Source: Sphaeramia orbicularis
Taxonomy: Eukaryota; Chordata; Actinopteri; Kurtiformes; Apogonidae
Direction of reading: 5' to 3'
Length of the DNA: 64,000 nucleotides
NCBI RefSeq assembly: GCF_902148855.1
Contig: NC_043964.1
Span: 33,899,984 to 33,963,983, forward strand
Numbering within the stretch: position 1 is the stretch's first letter; every line of letters starts with the position of its first letter. The position numbers were made by a program, and so were the translations under genes. This document shows, in pieces, positions 1 to 12,100 of this stretch. The notes beneath the pieces were generated by a model that worked only from the letters and a program-made list of their open reading frames with translations, was not told the origin of the DNA and searched no databases.

Positions 1-780
1 AATTTTCTGAGGGGGTCATGTGGGGACCATTGGTTGAATTGCCATGGAATGACCCAAAAGAGAAAAGAAACAGTTAGCTTCTGGGATGCATTTCACACTG
101 TCATCTAATACTACACTTAAACAATGCACATCACAATGCGCATTAAAAGCTAATGGGGCCTCTGATTTAATGCTTGCTTGCACACCTGTGTTCTTTCCGC
201 TCATGACTGAGACTCCATCATATGCTTGCCCTACAAGGTATTTTTTGTATTCAAGACCATGCTTCTGCAAAATTTGTATTATTATTTGTGAAAGTGCTGC
301 AGCATCCAGGTGCTGTGCTGCCAATAGGCAAGGAAGCTTTCACATACTGACCCACTGTAATAGTATCTAATAATAATTACAAAGGACAACTGTTCTCTCT
401 TGCTTAGATCTTTAGTCTCGTCAACCAAAATGCTGAAAGTCTCACTTTGGGCAACTTCACTACTTATTGAAGTGCAGACCATTTCAGGTAGACAATGCCA
501 AAGATATGTTGCATTTCTTTGACTTGTCATTTTTCTTTTGACTGTGGGATTGTGTTTGGCTAGCAGTTCGATAATAGAGAGAAAATTTCCTTTATTCTCA
601 CCTTCTGATTCTTTATGTGCTCTCTGTGCAGTGTTCTGCGTAGCTGTGAAGAGCAGGGTTTCTCCAACAATTTTAATATACTCTTTTTTCTTTCACTAAT
701 TTATTATATTCTGCATTTAAGGAAGCTGAGAGAGAGGATGTGTTTGCAGTGGACTTTTCATATTCTGCCCATGCTAACAT
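1..780 (-). mobile_element. hAT-like transposase relic (DUF4371/ZMYM-type)
   Basis: Two overlapping minus-strand open frames (282-530, then 16-324) read like the RNase H-fold part of hAT-derived ZMYM1/DUF4371 proteins: a 'FSILVDETKDLSKREQLSFV' block is followed by 'GQAYDGVSVMSG' and 'AHCDVHCLSVVLDDSVK'. The frame changes where the two meet and the element runs off the left edge, so it is a broken plain DNA transposon. I see no terminal repeat. The family call rests on remembered motifs. Confidence 0.55.
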
Positions 781-849
781 CGCATTAGTATGTGTTTCAG
801 ATTTGGCATGGCCTAACAGTCCCCCATTTTGAAAGTTGCCATTTTCCAA

Positions 850-1190
850 ATTTTGAACCCCTCTTCAGGTGTAAACGCTGAATCACCTGAGGAGGGGAGA
901 CTGAAGTGCCTGCAGGCAGAATCCTGCTCTGTCCTTCACCCTCCTTGCCTCCAGTGCTGCAACTCAAAATGAATGCGTATGAATGTTCTGTGGTGGTCAG
1001 AGGGGCTGTAGGCACAAATTGGCAGCCACACTTCAGTCAGCCTGCCCCAGGGCAGCTGTGGCTACATATGTAGTTTACCACCACCAGAGTGTGAATGTGC
1101 GAGCGAATGAATAATGGATCCACAGTACACACTTTGAGTATACATAGAAAAGCGCTACATAAATTTATATTATTATTATTATTATTACCA
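850..1190 (+). repeat. LINE/SINE 3' tail fragment (L2-like)
   Basis: A CAG-rich segment leads into 'taccaccaccagagtgtgaa' and 'agaaaagcgctacataaat' followed by a short ATT microsatellite. This is the usual end of many teleost L2-mobilised retroposons. No coding frame is visible. Confidence 0.5.
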
Positions 1191-1704
1191 ATGAAACTAG
1201 GCCAAGATATTAGGTGAACTTCAACTGAACTGAAAAACTCACAGACTGCGGACATTTAATAAACCCACACCAACAAAAGACAAACTTGACAAAGCAGACA
1301 AAATGTACAAATGAGACAATGTGTATATTCTGGTACTCTAATATACTCTTTTTTTCCAGGATTACCAACGATTTAACTATAAACAGATCATAGACAGAAA
1401 AAATAAACATTTGATCATAGTTATGTGACAATGTACCACAATGACATGCTTTGTATTCAGATCACATTTTTAGTAGGTCATAAACAAAAACCCATCAAAA
1501 AAAGAATTCATGGTTGTATTATTTTTTTTCTCAAGCAATCAACTAAACATCGATAAAAGCAGAAAATTACATGAGTGAAGTAAATCCATATGCTTAGACT
1601 GAAATGTAAGTATAATCATGTCTTTATCACCAATCAACAACAGCAACAGTGTCTCCTGGTTCAGAGTTGATGAGTTTATTATATTTACTCTATTTTCTAA
1701 ACAA

Positions 1705-3198
1705 TTAGCCGTCTTTGTTTTTTCCACCATGTGTCTGTTCTTCAGTCTTGTCCAAATCCTCTGAGACTGACGGTACATCCTTCTGTTGGAATACATAAGA
1801 AAATGGAATTAATGGAATTAATTAATTAATGCTAAATTAAATAAGTCAGACACATGTACCTTTTATTGTACAAACTCACCACAGATCTTTGTTCCCTTTT
1901 CTTACTGCAACAACAGGTCAGCCATTTCATGTACTCCTCTCTCACCTACATAGTCAAATAAAACTCAGATGTGATTCTGTGCATCTTAAAAAACATGGAC
2001 ATGATTTAAAGAGGAACAGATTAAAAGGGTGTAGAGAATCGACCTCTTTGTTGAGTAAACAGTGGACAATGAAGAGGAAGGTTCCCTGTTGTGAGTTGAG
2101 AATTATGAAGAGAATCCGGAAGAAAACATTGGTCTGGTACAGGCCAAGAATCCAGGTACAGCCCAGGATGAAAAACTGGGCCACGATCTTAAACACTATC
2201 AACCTGAAAACACAGACAAGAATATGTTATTTTCATTATTACTGTTTGATAATATTGAGGAAAACGATGAATGATCTATGCAGTTATTTCTAGTGACAGA
2301 AAACTCATCAGTTATCAGTCAAAATCAAACCTTGTATCTGTGGACTGAGAGACACCACTCTTCATGTTGGCCAAGGTGGTTCTCAGACTCCATAAAGTAG
2401 CACAGAATACCATGCAGTTGAGCTGAAAGAAGAAACACATTTAGCTTGAGTTTGGAGGTGACCATTGGAAGGTCTGTAGATAGGTACAGAAGTACACTAA
2501 TACACTCACTGCAAGGATAGTAATCACTGGTCCAGTTAAAGCCCAATTGAAGTTACGTTTTTGTGACAACCAGCATCTGCAATTCAATAAAACATATAAA
2601 ACCCATAATTAAAAAGAAATCTTCATGAGGACATGAATAAGTTAATGTCACTGTTCATGCTACTCACACGCCTGCCTCAGTGGCACCATATCCATCAGAA
2701 TACACCAATGCAGAGACGCCTACAATCACAAAAGGAACACCGTAGCCAATCACATACAGAAGTGGCCTGGGGAGGCCATCTCTCTGGATCACCTGCACCT
2801 TAGTGAGTCTGCGGACCAGCAGGTACAGCTGCATTGCTTCCAGCTGCATCCACACGAAACTTGCAACAACTAAGAAGTGGAGAATCCCTGCCATGACGGT
2901 GCAGGCCAGCTGTGAAGACCAATGAATGGAAGATGTCATATTAGGCCAAGGAGTACTTCTGAGGATGAAAATCTGCATCTAAACCTCACTGTACCTCTCG
3001 TTCTGCATATTTTTCATTCCACAGCAGCAGTAGGTGTGATAATGAGAGGCTGAGGCAGAGGTGAAGACGGGCTGTGTTGTTGATTTTGGGGTTCCAGCTG
3101 CACAGGAGGAAGGTGAGAATGGCCAAAGCAAAGAAGAAGAGTCCAACAATCACACACATTCGGTTCAGCCACTCTAAGAAATCATCTTCTGGTGGAGG
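1705..3198 (-). CDS. Copy A seven-transmembrane and tail exons
   Basis: Exons 2995-3198 (TM1-2), 2668-2909 (TM3-4), 2510-2576 and 2331-2422 (TM5), 2044-2203 (TM6-7), 1880-1945 and 1705-1782 (tail). Family marks are '[20 protein letters not shown]' in TM3, 'CTWILGLYQ' in TM6 and '[18 protein letters not shown]' in TM7. The tail has a membrane-proximal C-C-C cluster suited to palmitoylation and ends in acidic/basic residues and G-K-N-K-D-G. The stop is TAA at 1705-1707. Confidence 0.88.
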
Positions 3199-6100
3199 CT
3201 GAGGAGATAAACACACACTAAAAGAAAATGTATACAGAAATCACCCCAACTTTGGCTGCAGAAACCTGTTGAAATAAATGCAGTGTGTGAATACACACTA
3301 ATCTGGAATACCTCCCCGATCTGCATGATGAGGGCAAATGTGGAGAGATGAGAGCAGCTGCACACTGTGTAGTTATCAGTAGTGTATGCAACCCAGCAGC
3401 CATCCACTGACCAACGCATGGTACTGGTCTTTCCTCCTGTTTTTTTACCACCTTGTGCTTCCTCTGGTTTGCCCTCCCAGTACACACATGTCACCATACC
3501 ATCTCCAGGTAATTTCTAAGGAAACACATTATGACATACAATAAAAGGGAACAAGACATATGGAATGTATCCATCTTGATAAAGTAGATGGATGGCTGAA
3601 ATGACTGTCTGATTCACTGACACCTTCTTGTGTTGAAGGGTGAAGTTGACAGGCTCTGTGAGGTTGGTGTTGTTCACTGAGGGGAGGACTGCAGTAATAA
3701 CATCAGAGTACATCTCTGTCCTGTTTTCTGTTTTAAAGTATTGATGACTGAGAAGACTCTCCATCCCATGAAGAGTCAGAAAGGCAGCTGCTGCAGAACC
3801 TGGAGATGTCAACATGACACTGACAGTTAATAACACAACAAACCTTTGACAACTTTGGGAACTTTTGAACTTCTCACCATTGTTGTTTTCGGCCAAACTT
3901 CCCATGTTGATTTCCATGGTGTTTCCATTGGCTGTGAGAGAAGAGCTCTTTGCTTTGCCTCCAGGTCCAAAGGTTTCTAGACTTAAGTCTAGCACATCAA
4001 CACCAGCTTGATTCAGCATCCACTCAGTATATGAACAGTCAGTCCACAGTAAAGTAAGATGAACATCTTACCCACTGTTGAACTCTTTAAGTTCTTTGTC
4101 CTATGGTTCTGACCTGGCTCCACCATCGCAGAAACTAAACGGTCTGAGATGCCCAGGATCGCACTGCCAGTGTCCCCGTCTCCTTCACTACTCACCTTAA
4201 TTGACCTGGCACGAGGACCAACACCTGACACTTCCTACAAACACAAATATGTGCAGTGAATAAGTCACCTGACTGATGAAATCACAAATGAAAGATTGTT
4301 ATAGTGATACCAGATGTTTATAGAAAAGTACCATAGATGATGCAAAGCAGTTTTCAATAGTCTGAGGAGAAAGCACAGAAAAAAGAAAAAAAATTAAACA
4401 CAGTTTTGTTTATCGTTAAAGTTTATTATAGAAACTTCACATTTAAAGTTTCTTCTAACCGCTTCTGGTAGGACAGTTCCTTCATTGTTTTTCAGGTCAT
4501 CATCCATGTAGTCAAGAAAGGCTCTCTCTTTTGTCTGACCCTGTCAGAAAATTTACAAGAAGTTAACTACTGTTGGCAGTTTACATAAAATCCAAACTGG
4601 TACTATTACAAAATTAGAAAGAAATAGAAAATCCCTTGCAGAAAATCCTTTTCTGTTTTTTTTTTTTCTTTTTTTTTTTCTTGTCTTGTTCTTACCTCTT
4701 TGGGTGTTATCCCATCCAGAACATCTTGAAGACCTGTTGAGTTAATACAAAACAGTTATAAATGCATGTATATATTTAGTAACAATCGCATAAAAAACTA
4801 AGAAGATGGAAAAATCACTTTTAGCCCCCACTCCTAAACTCCAATAACTGTATGAATGTGTGATATTCCCTATTTTTCACTAAACCCACTTCCTGGAACA
4901 GACCCGTGGTTTTATGATTGTAATGTAAATTGAGTAATAAACAAACAAACATGCTCAGCTCACTTTTACAAAATGAGACTCCTACAGTCCACTGAAGTCC
5001 AGTTGAAGGATAAAAACCATCCGGACAAGAACAATAAAAGGTTCCTGGCTTATTAGTGCACACAGTTTGAAAACCACATATACTTGGAGTTTCACTGCAC
5101 TCGTCTATATCTGTAGAGATAAAAACAGTGTTAATGATCAAACAGCCAAATATATGATCACATATGTGTAAGTTCTTAAGGTTACCTGTACATGGGTTAG
5201 CAAAGCTGGCTATCATTTCTGGATTTTTCTCTCGATAACCAGGGAAACACGTACAGATGTGAGACCCAATGGAATTTGAACAGTTAGAAACAGGTCCACA
5301 GATGGTAGCATCTTCAACACACTCATCAACATCTGAGAAAAACATAAATAAAATACATAATATAGTGTGTTTATCAAAGACAAATTGGACTGAGGTATTT
5401 CAACACTTCATCTTTTCTAATGTGATGTCTATAAATACCAATACAGATGTTGATCTCGGTGGGGTCTTGAGTTCGGTCAGTCGGTGCGTAACCCACCTCA
5501 CATGCACAGGTAAGAGCTCCAAATGTATTGGTACAAATTGCATCAGGACCACAGATGGTGGAATTAAAACACTCATCGATATCTGGAGATGAACAGCTAC
5601 TGTTATTGACAATGCTTTCTTTAGACAAAACACTATTTTCCTTTCTTTGTCACTTTAAATCATTCTTTAGTTGCTGTACACAGACCTACGCAAGGAGCAG
5701 TTTGACCAGGACTGAGCAAGAAGCCTTTATGACAATCACACACATAACTTCCAGGATTGTTGGTGCAGGTCCCGCCATCCCCACAAATATTGTCAAGACA
5801 TTCATCAATATCTACAGAGAGCAGGAATGAAGGTATATAACATTATGTCATTTTTATAGCTGGTGTAATGTTAACAAATAATAAATGTCACAGAGAAACA
5901 CATGTTCAGATTGTACCTATGCATGGGTTTTTCCACATAGGAGGTGAAGTTGGATCTGTTCCTTCGTATCCCTTCCAACAGGTACAGAAGTATGATCCAA
6001 TAGTATTGGTACAATTAGACTCAGGTCCACAAATATGACCGTCACTCATCTCACACTCATCTATGTCTGTCAACACATAAAACACACATATTTTAGTTGA

Positions 6101-9100
6101 GTATGTAAAGACAACTAGCTGACATTAGGCCACTTTTACTTTCTGCTTCCACATGCTCTTTGCTCTGCTGTGTCTGACCAAAATATCAGTGTAAGACCAG
6201 AGACAGGCTGTGAGTACTGTGTGTCCGCTTTGTCCAGATTTTTGTCTCTGATTGAACTGTCACACTAACAGTAGTGCACTAAATGAGATAAGCAGGATGA
6301 AGCAGAGACTGTTTTCCATTCCTCACACATCATTAGAGATTGACTGGTGTATAAACTTTCTATTTGAATGTGAACACACAGAAACATCATGAACTTATAA
6401 AAACAAGAGAAAAATAGAAAATATATGTAGAAGGTGTGGTCTCTACAGGTAAATAAAACACCACACACTTCTAGAGTGAACGACAATGAGATGATTTTTT
6501 TCTTTTGTTTCAAATCCCACTTTAATGCATGTTCTGTGTCCGTCCCATTGTTGCAGCACAGGAGGGCCCTATCAACCAGGCCCACCAAACTAGCCAAATG
6601 AATAGAAGCATTACCTGACTATCTACAAGGCACAATTTTAATGTCCGTATTCAAATGTTGTGAAGTATTCTGGCCGATTTTAGCCTCTCATGCTATCATA
6701 CAATGGCACCACTGGTACAATGCCGCTAGTATGAATAATAATAATAATCAAAGCAATAAGAGATAATGGCATGTATAACTATTTACGCACCTCTAAAAAA
6801 TGGAAATAGATCTTAGGTAGGGCTGGTTAAAAAAAATTGATTTAATCGATCTTAGATCGATTTCATTTTAATTTTGCGTGATCGATTAGAAGTGGATGAG
6901 ATCAATTTCTCAGAGCAGTACGCGGAAGCACGGCCAGCTCCGTCTTGTGGACACCTAACGGCTCTGGCGCGGAAATGATGCGGAGGAAGGGTGGGGAAAA
7001 TCCCTCCGCTGGAGGTCCTCCCGGCCTCAACTCAAACTCGAACCCACAGTGTGAAGGAACTGGCTGCCCGGGGTTCTCCGAGATGAGTCGCAGAAGCCAG
7101 TCGTTCTTGGAATAACTTGGATTAATAGTAAAGCGATAATGTCAGACCGCTGCGCTACGCCACCCCCCAGTCACGGAGCGTGCACCCCCCTCCCCACTCC
7201 GACCAACTATCACGGAGCAAACCCCCCTCCCACACCCAGTGAGTAGAAGCCACCAGCCATAAAACAGAATAAAGACGACAAAGAAGTCCATTCTGAGCCA
7301 TTGTAGAAACATGGGAATGTTTCTTATTTCAGAGCAGACTCAGCTACTTACTGCTGAAATGTCATTTAATTCCTTTCTAATATCAATATTGATACCAGTA
7401 TTGACGTGTTGCATGACTGCGGTAGTCAAATAATCAGGTTACGAGTCAAAATTGTACTTTGATATCACTAAATTAATCTGAATCAATCAATTAATACTGA
7501 ATCGAATTGATATTGGATCGAATTGAATTGAATCGTGATTAATCGATTCAGAACCTTATGAATCGAAATCGAATTGATTATGGAAATTGGCCATGATACC
7601 CAGCCCTAATGTTGGGTATATTTTACATGATCCCAACATGACTATATGAATTTATTAACAAAGGCAATGTTAAAATTAAATAGAACACAAAGATTATTGC
7701 AAGAAATTAACAGTGGGTTACAGTAGCTGTTTAGGGATATTCTGAGGTCAAATAATTAGAACTAGAAAAGCAGAGAGTGCAGACCTCCGCCAAGGCAGAT
7801 CAGTGCCCCCCCCCCCAGTCACCACCAAAATCATTTGTTCCTTGTGCCAGTATCAACATTTCCTAAAAATTTTTACCAAAATCCGTCCATAACTTTTTGA
7901 GTTATCTTGCAAACAAACAAACAGACCAACCCCAATGAAAACATAATCTCTGCCATTCCTTAGCAGATGTTTTATAACTAGTTACGTTGCGACATTTGCA
8001 CATATTAGGTCAAGAGTTCCAATGAACATTTCTCTGAGTACAACATAATTGTTTGTCAGCAGCAGCGGTTGTAGTCCATACTAAAAATATGCCCAAACTC
8101 GAGCAGATTACCTTAAATGTCCAGTTGTTGGTTGAACGGGACAGAGCAGCACAGTCAACAACCTGGAGGGGGTGGGGAGTAAAGTGGCTCATGTGCATTT
8201 AAAGGGCCTGTGCTCAAACTGACCTTTCTGGTGTCATTACTCAGAAATAAGGTTGAAGATAGACCTGTGGAGTTTAATTATCGAATAATTCAGACCCAAG
8301 CATAGCATTTACAGTTTATGTAGACCACAGGGAAATGTTTTAAAATGCATAATTCATTTTAAAAAAGCTAAATATCACTCCTTTAAGGAAAGAGTGCTAA
8401 TGCCTAGGTCACAAAGATTCTTACAAAAGATGGGTTTGTAACAAATCTTCCAGTTTGTGCAAAATCTGGAAACAAACAAATCCTAATGAAAACATAACCT
8501 CCTTGGCGGAGGTAATTAATGTCATCTTTGAATGAAGTTGAAGAAAATAATTTCACGTCCAGTGTAATGGGACTAGTACAAAGGCTGAACCCAAATGCAA
8601 GACCAGAATGCAGATGACCAATTGAGAGTGTTTATTAAACACAATCACAGTAGTAAAAAACACAGCACAAAATAGTTAACACGTCTGTGAAGGCGTGTGA
8701 TTCTGGACTCTTCGTCTGGGCTGTGAACGGGGAATATGGATGGTCAGCACGGCCGAGCCGGAGGATTCCCGTCAACACCCCGACTAGGGCAAAACAGAGG
8801 ATAGTCAAAAAACAAGCCAGGTCATACACAGGAGGGCAATTCAGGAGGCAACGGAACATGAGGGAAAGGCTACTCACGGTCAGGGTCCAGGCGAGGGTCG
8901 AAACACAAGGTAACACGTTGGAGGCTGAGGTAGTCAGGGAATAGGCAGAATCAGAAGTCGAAGTACGAACCAGGTCAGAACCAGACGAGCAGGCAGACAA
9001 GGAACAGGCAGAATCGGTGGTCGGAAGGCAAAACGGGTCAAGAACGGGCAGACAGACTGACAGGTATCCAAAAACGCTGGTAAGTGAGCACACAAAGGTA

Positions 9101-12100
9101 GAACACAAACTGGCAAAGAAACAGGGGAAAACACAGGGTTTAAATACACAAGAGGGTGGGAAGACAATTGGACACAGGTGGAGATAATCAGGGAGGAGTC
9201 AGGTAATCAGGAGCAGGTGAAACAATCAAGGAGGGGAAGTAAAGACACCAGACATGACACAAGAGGGAAACTTAACAAAATAAAACAGGAAATGACAGAC
9301 AAAACAGAAAAGACAGACACAGTCTGGGAGCAGACATGACATCCAGCTCTTGATGTCTCTCAAACTTTGCAACAGGGACTTCAGAGGATCAGAGGGCTTC
9401 ACTGGGAGATACAACTGACTGTCATCAATATAATTAAAGGAAACACCATGCTGATATTACTTCCCCCAGGGGCAACATGCAAAAGGAAAACTAATTAGGT
9501 CCCAAAATCAATCCTTGAGGTACCTCATATGTATTAATACTTAAGGACAACAGACAGTTTCTGACAGACACACAAAACTTTGCTTTGTAAATGGTAAGTG
9601 AACCAGCCCAATGTCATCCATGACAGGCCTACCCAGTACCTCAGTCTATCAGCTACTATACCATGGTCAAGTTTATCAAAAACAACACTCAGATCCAACA
9701 GGACAAGGACTGAACACATACCCAAGTCAGTATTCATCAAAAGATCATTGGTAACTTTAAGGAGAGCTGTGTCTTCTGAAAAGATGCAATTACCTTGTTT
9801 ATTTTAAGTGATTATTATTTATGTTTTATTGATTGTGTTTTAGTCATAATTGTGTGTTTTTAACTTGCCTCTTTTTCATTGTTGTAAAGCACTGTGAATT
9901 GCCCTGTGCATGAATTGTGCTATAGAAATAAATTTGCCTTTCCTAAAGCAGCAGGTTATTGACTGAACGGAAACTGGACAAAGATAAAAATTCTCCAGAA
10001 AAGTAGAATCACAATCAGGTTACCTTTATTTATGTATTTACTTGTTTTTAAGCTAAAGGTCAAGAATGTCACTCTAAATAAAGATCAAAACTAGTGGATG
10101 GTGACACCAGAGAATGGCCACAAGACTCAAAGAGAACGTGCAAACTCTACACAGAATATAATCAATGATAATAATTCTAGCTTTACTTCTAGAAAAATAA
10201 ACATTTACCGTTGCAGCCATATGATTCATTTGTGGGGAGGTGTTCATATGGGATTTCATATCCATTGATGCATCTGCAAACTCCTAAATTGCCACACTCA
10301 GCAAGTGGTCCACAGCAGTCTGCTGTACAGTTCGAATGAGCTGAAGAGAGACAATGTAATAATATGAGAATATAACAAGAGAATTCATATGATTTGTGCA
10401 TCACTCTTTTGCACATTTTTTGACTGACATGCCATATTTACAGTGCGTGATGTCAATGTTTGTTTTGTTTGGGTAGAGGTTATTGTGGATGTACTTACAA
10501 CATAAGTACAACAGCACCTGTGCCATGTAAATACAGAAATAGCACATCTAATTTTGTCAGCTCTTTCAACCTTTTCAGTCCTATGCCATGGTAATGAGGT
10601 TATTGTGTCACGGCTGTGAAAACATTTAATATCACTGCAGGTGGGCCAATGAAAACCAAGACACATGAATTACAAAAACAATGTCATAGCCATTACTGGA
10701 CAGCAGGAATAATGGACAATGTGTCATGTGATGTACGGCAACTGAAATGTTGACAGATTATAATATAATCTGTGAAATTAGAGATGTCTGCAGCTTTATT
10801 GTGCACACCTTCAACAAGTCTCTTCCATTCCACCACACTTTACATGTTGATAATGAAATGTAATATATATGTATAAAATCACCACAGTACTTACATGTTA
10901 CATATCCCATGTACCGGGTTGGCTTTTGTAATGGTTTATAGATGAAGAATCCACCAGGACACAGAACCACCTCCGTTTGTACACTTTTACTTTCACATCC
11001 AGAATAATTAACATCTGCATTTCCTATTACTGATGGAGACTCAGGTGTTGGATCATCAAATCTAATATAAATAGGCGAGTCTGTGGCACCACTATAGCTA
11101 TACGCACATTTTGGATAAACTCTGTCTCCACCGATCCCTGTGAAGCGCCAAAACTTGTTATAGAGTGATACATCGCTGTCAGGCAAACCAGGTAAGGTAT
11201 ATGAATAAAATCCTGCATTGCGCCGCGGTTCTGTAATATTTGTGTATGTATCACAGGCATCTGTAGAAAAGCAGAAAATGGCAATAATGACAAAGTGATA
11301 ATTGGTTGTGCACATTAATACAAGTTCTTGTTTTGTCTTGAGAAAAATTCATGTGTGTTTTAATTTTAAGTCATTCTTTAGTTGCTGTATACAGACCTAC
11401 GCAAGGAGGAGTTTCATCAGGAACGAGCTGGAAGCCTTTATGACATTTACAAACATAACTTCCAATATTGTTGGTACAGGTGCCGTTGTCTCCACAGACA
11501 TTGTCAAGACATTCATCATAATCTACAGAGAGCAGGAGTGAAGGTGTACAACATTATGTTAGTTTTATAGCTGGTGTAATGTTAACAAACAATAACTGTA
11601 ACACAGAGGAACTCATTTTCAGATTGTACCTATGCATGGGTTGGTCCCTGAAGGTGGTAAAGTTGAATTTTCTGCAGTGTATCCATCCACACAGGTACAG
11701 ATGTGTGATCCAGTTGTATTGTCACAATTAGAGTAATATCCACAAAGTTCAATACTGTTCGCACACTCATCTGTGTCGGTCAACACATAAAACACACGTT
11801 TTAGTTGAGTATGTAAAGACAACTAGCTAACATTAGGCCACTTCTGCTTTCTGCTTCCACATGCTCAGTGTAAGACCAGAGACAGACTATGAGTACTCTG
11901 TGTCTACTTTGTCCAGATTTTTGTCTCTTTGACCAAACTGTCACACTAACAGTAGTGCACTAAATGAGATAAGCTGGATGAAGCAGAGACTGATTATTTT
12001 CTATTCCTCACACAGCACTGGTGTATAAACTTACTGCCTGGAAGTAAACACACGGAAACACCATGAACTTATAAAAACAAGAGAAAAATAGAAAATATGT

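Noticed and set aside
5269-5830. Plus-strand open frames over the EGF exons (also 11302-11570, 21502-22072, 24602-24870)
   Set aside because: They are antisense shadows of cysteine-rich EGF exons, whose minus-strand reading has splice sites and conserved modules.
4964-6060. CRISPR-like regular repeats
   Set aside because: The regular spacing is that of EGF exons in a eukaryotic gene, and the repeats are diverged.
10385-10666. Minus-strand 93-codon frame in the D8C-EGF intron (also 23546-23812)
   Set aside because: Composition is unlike a protein domain, and the two copies are alike only because the intron is duplicated.
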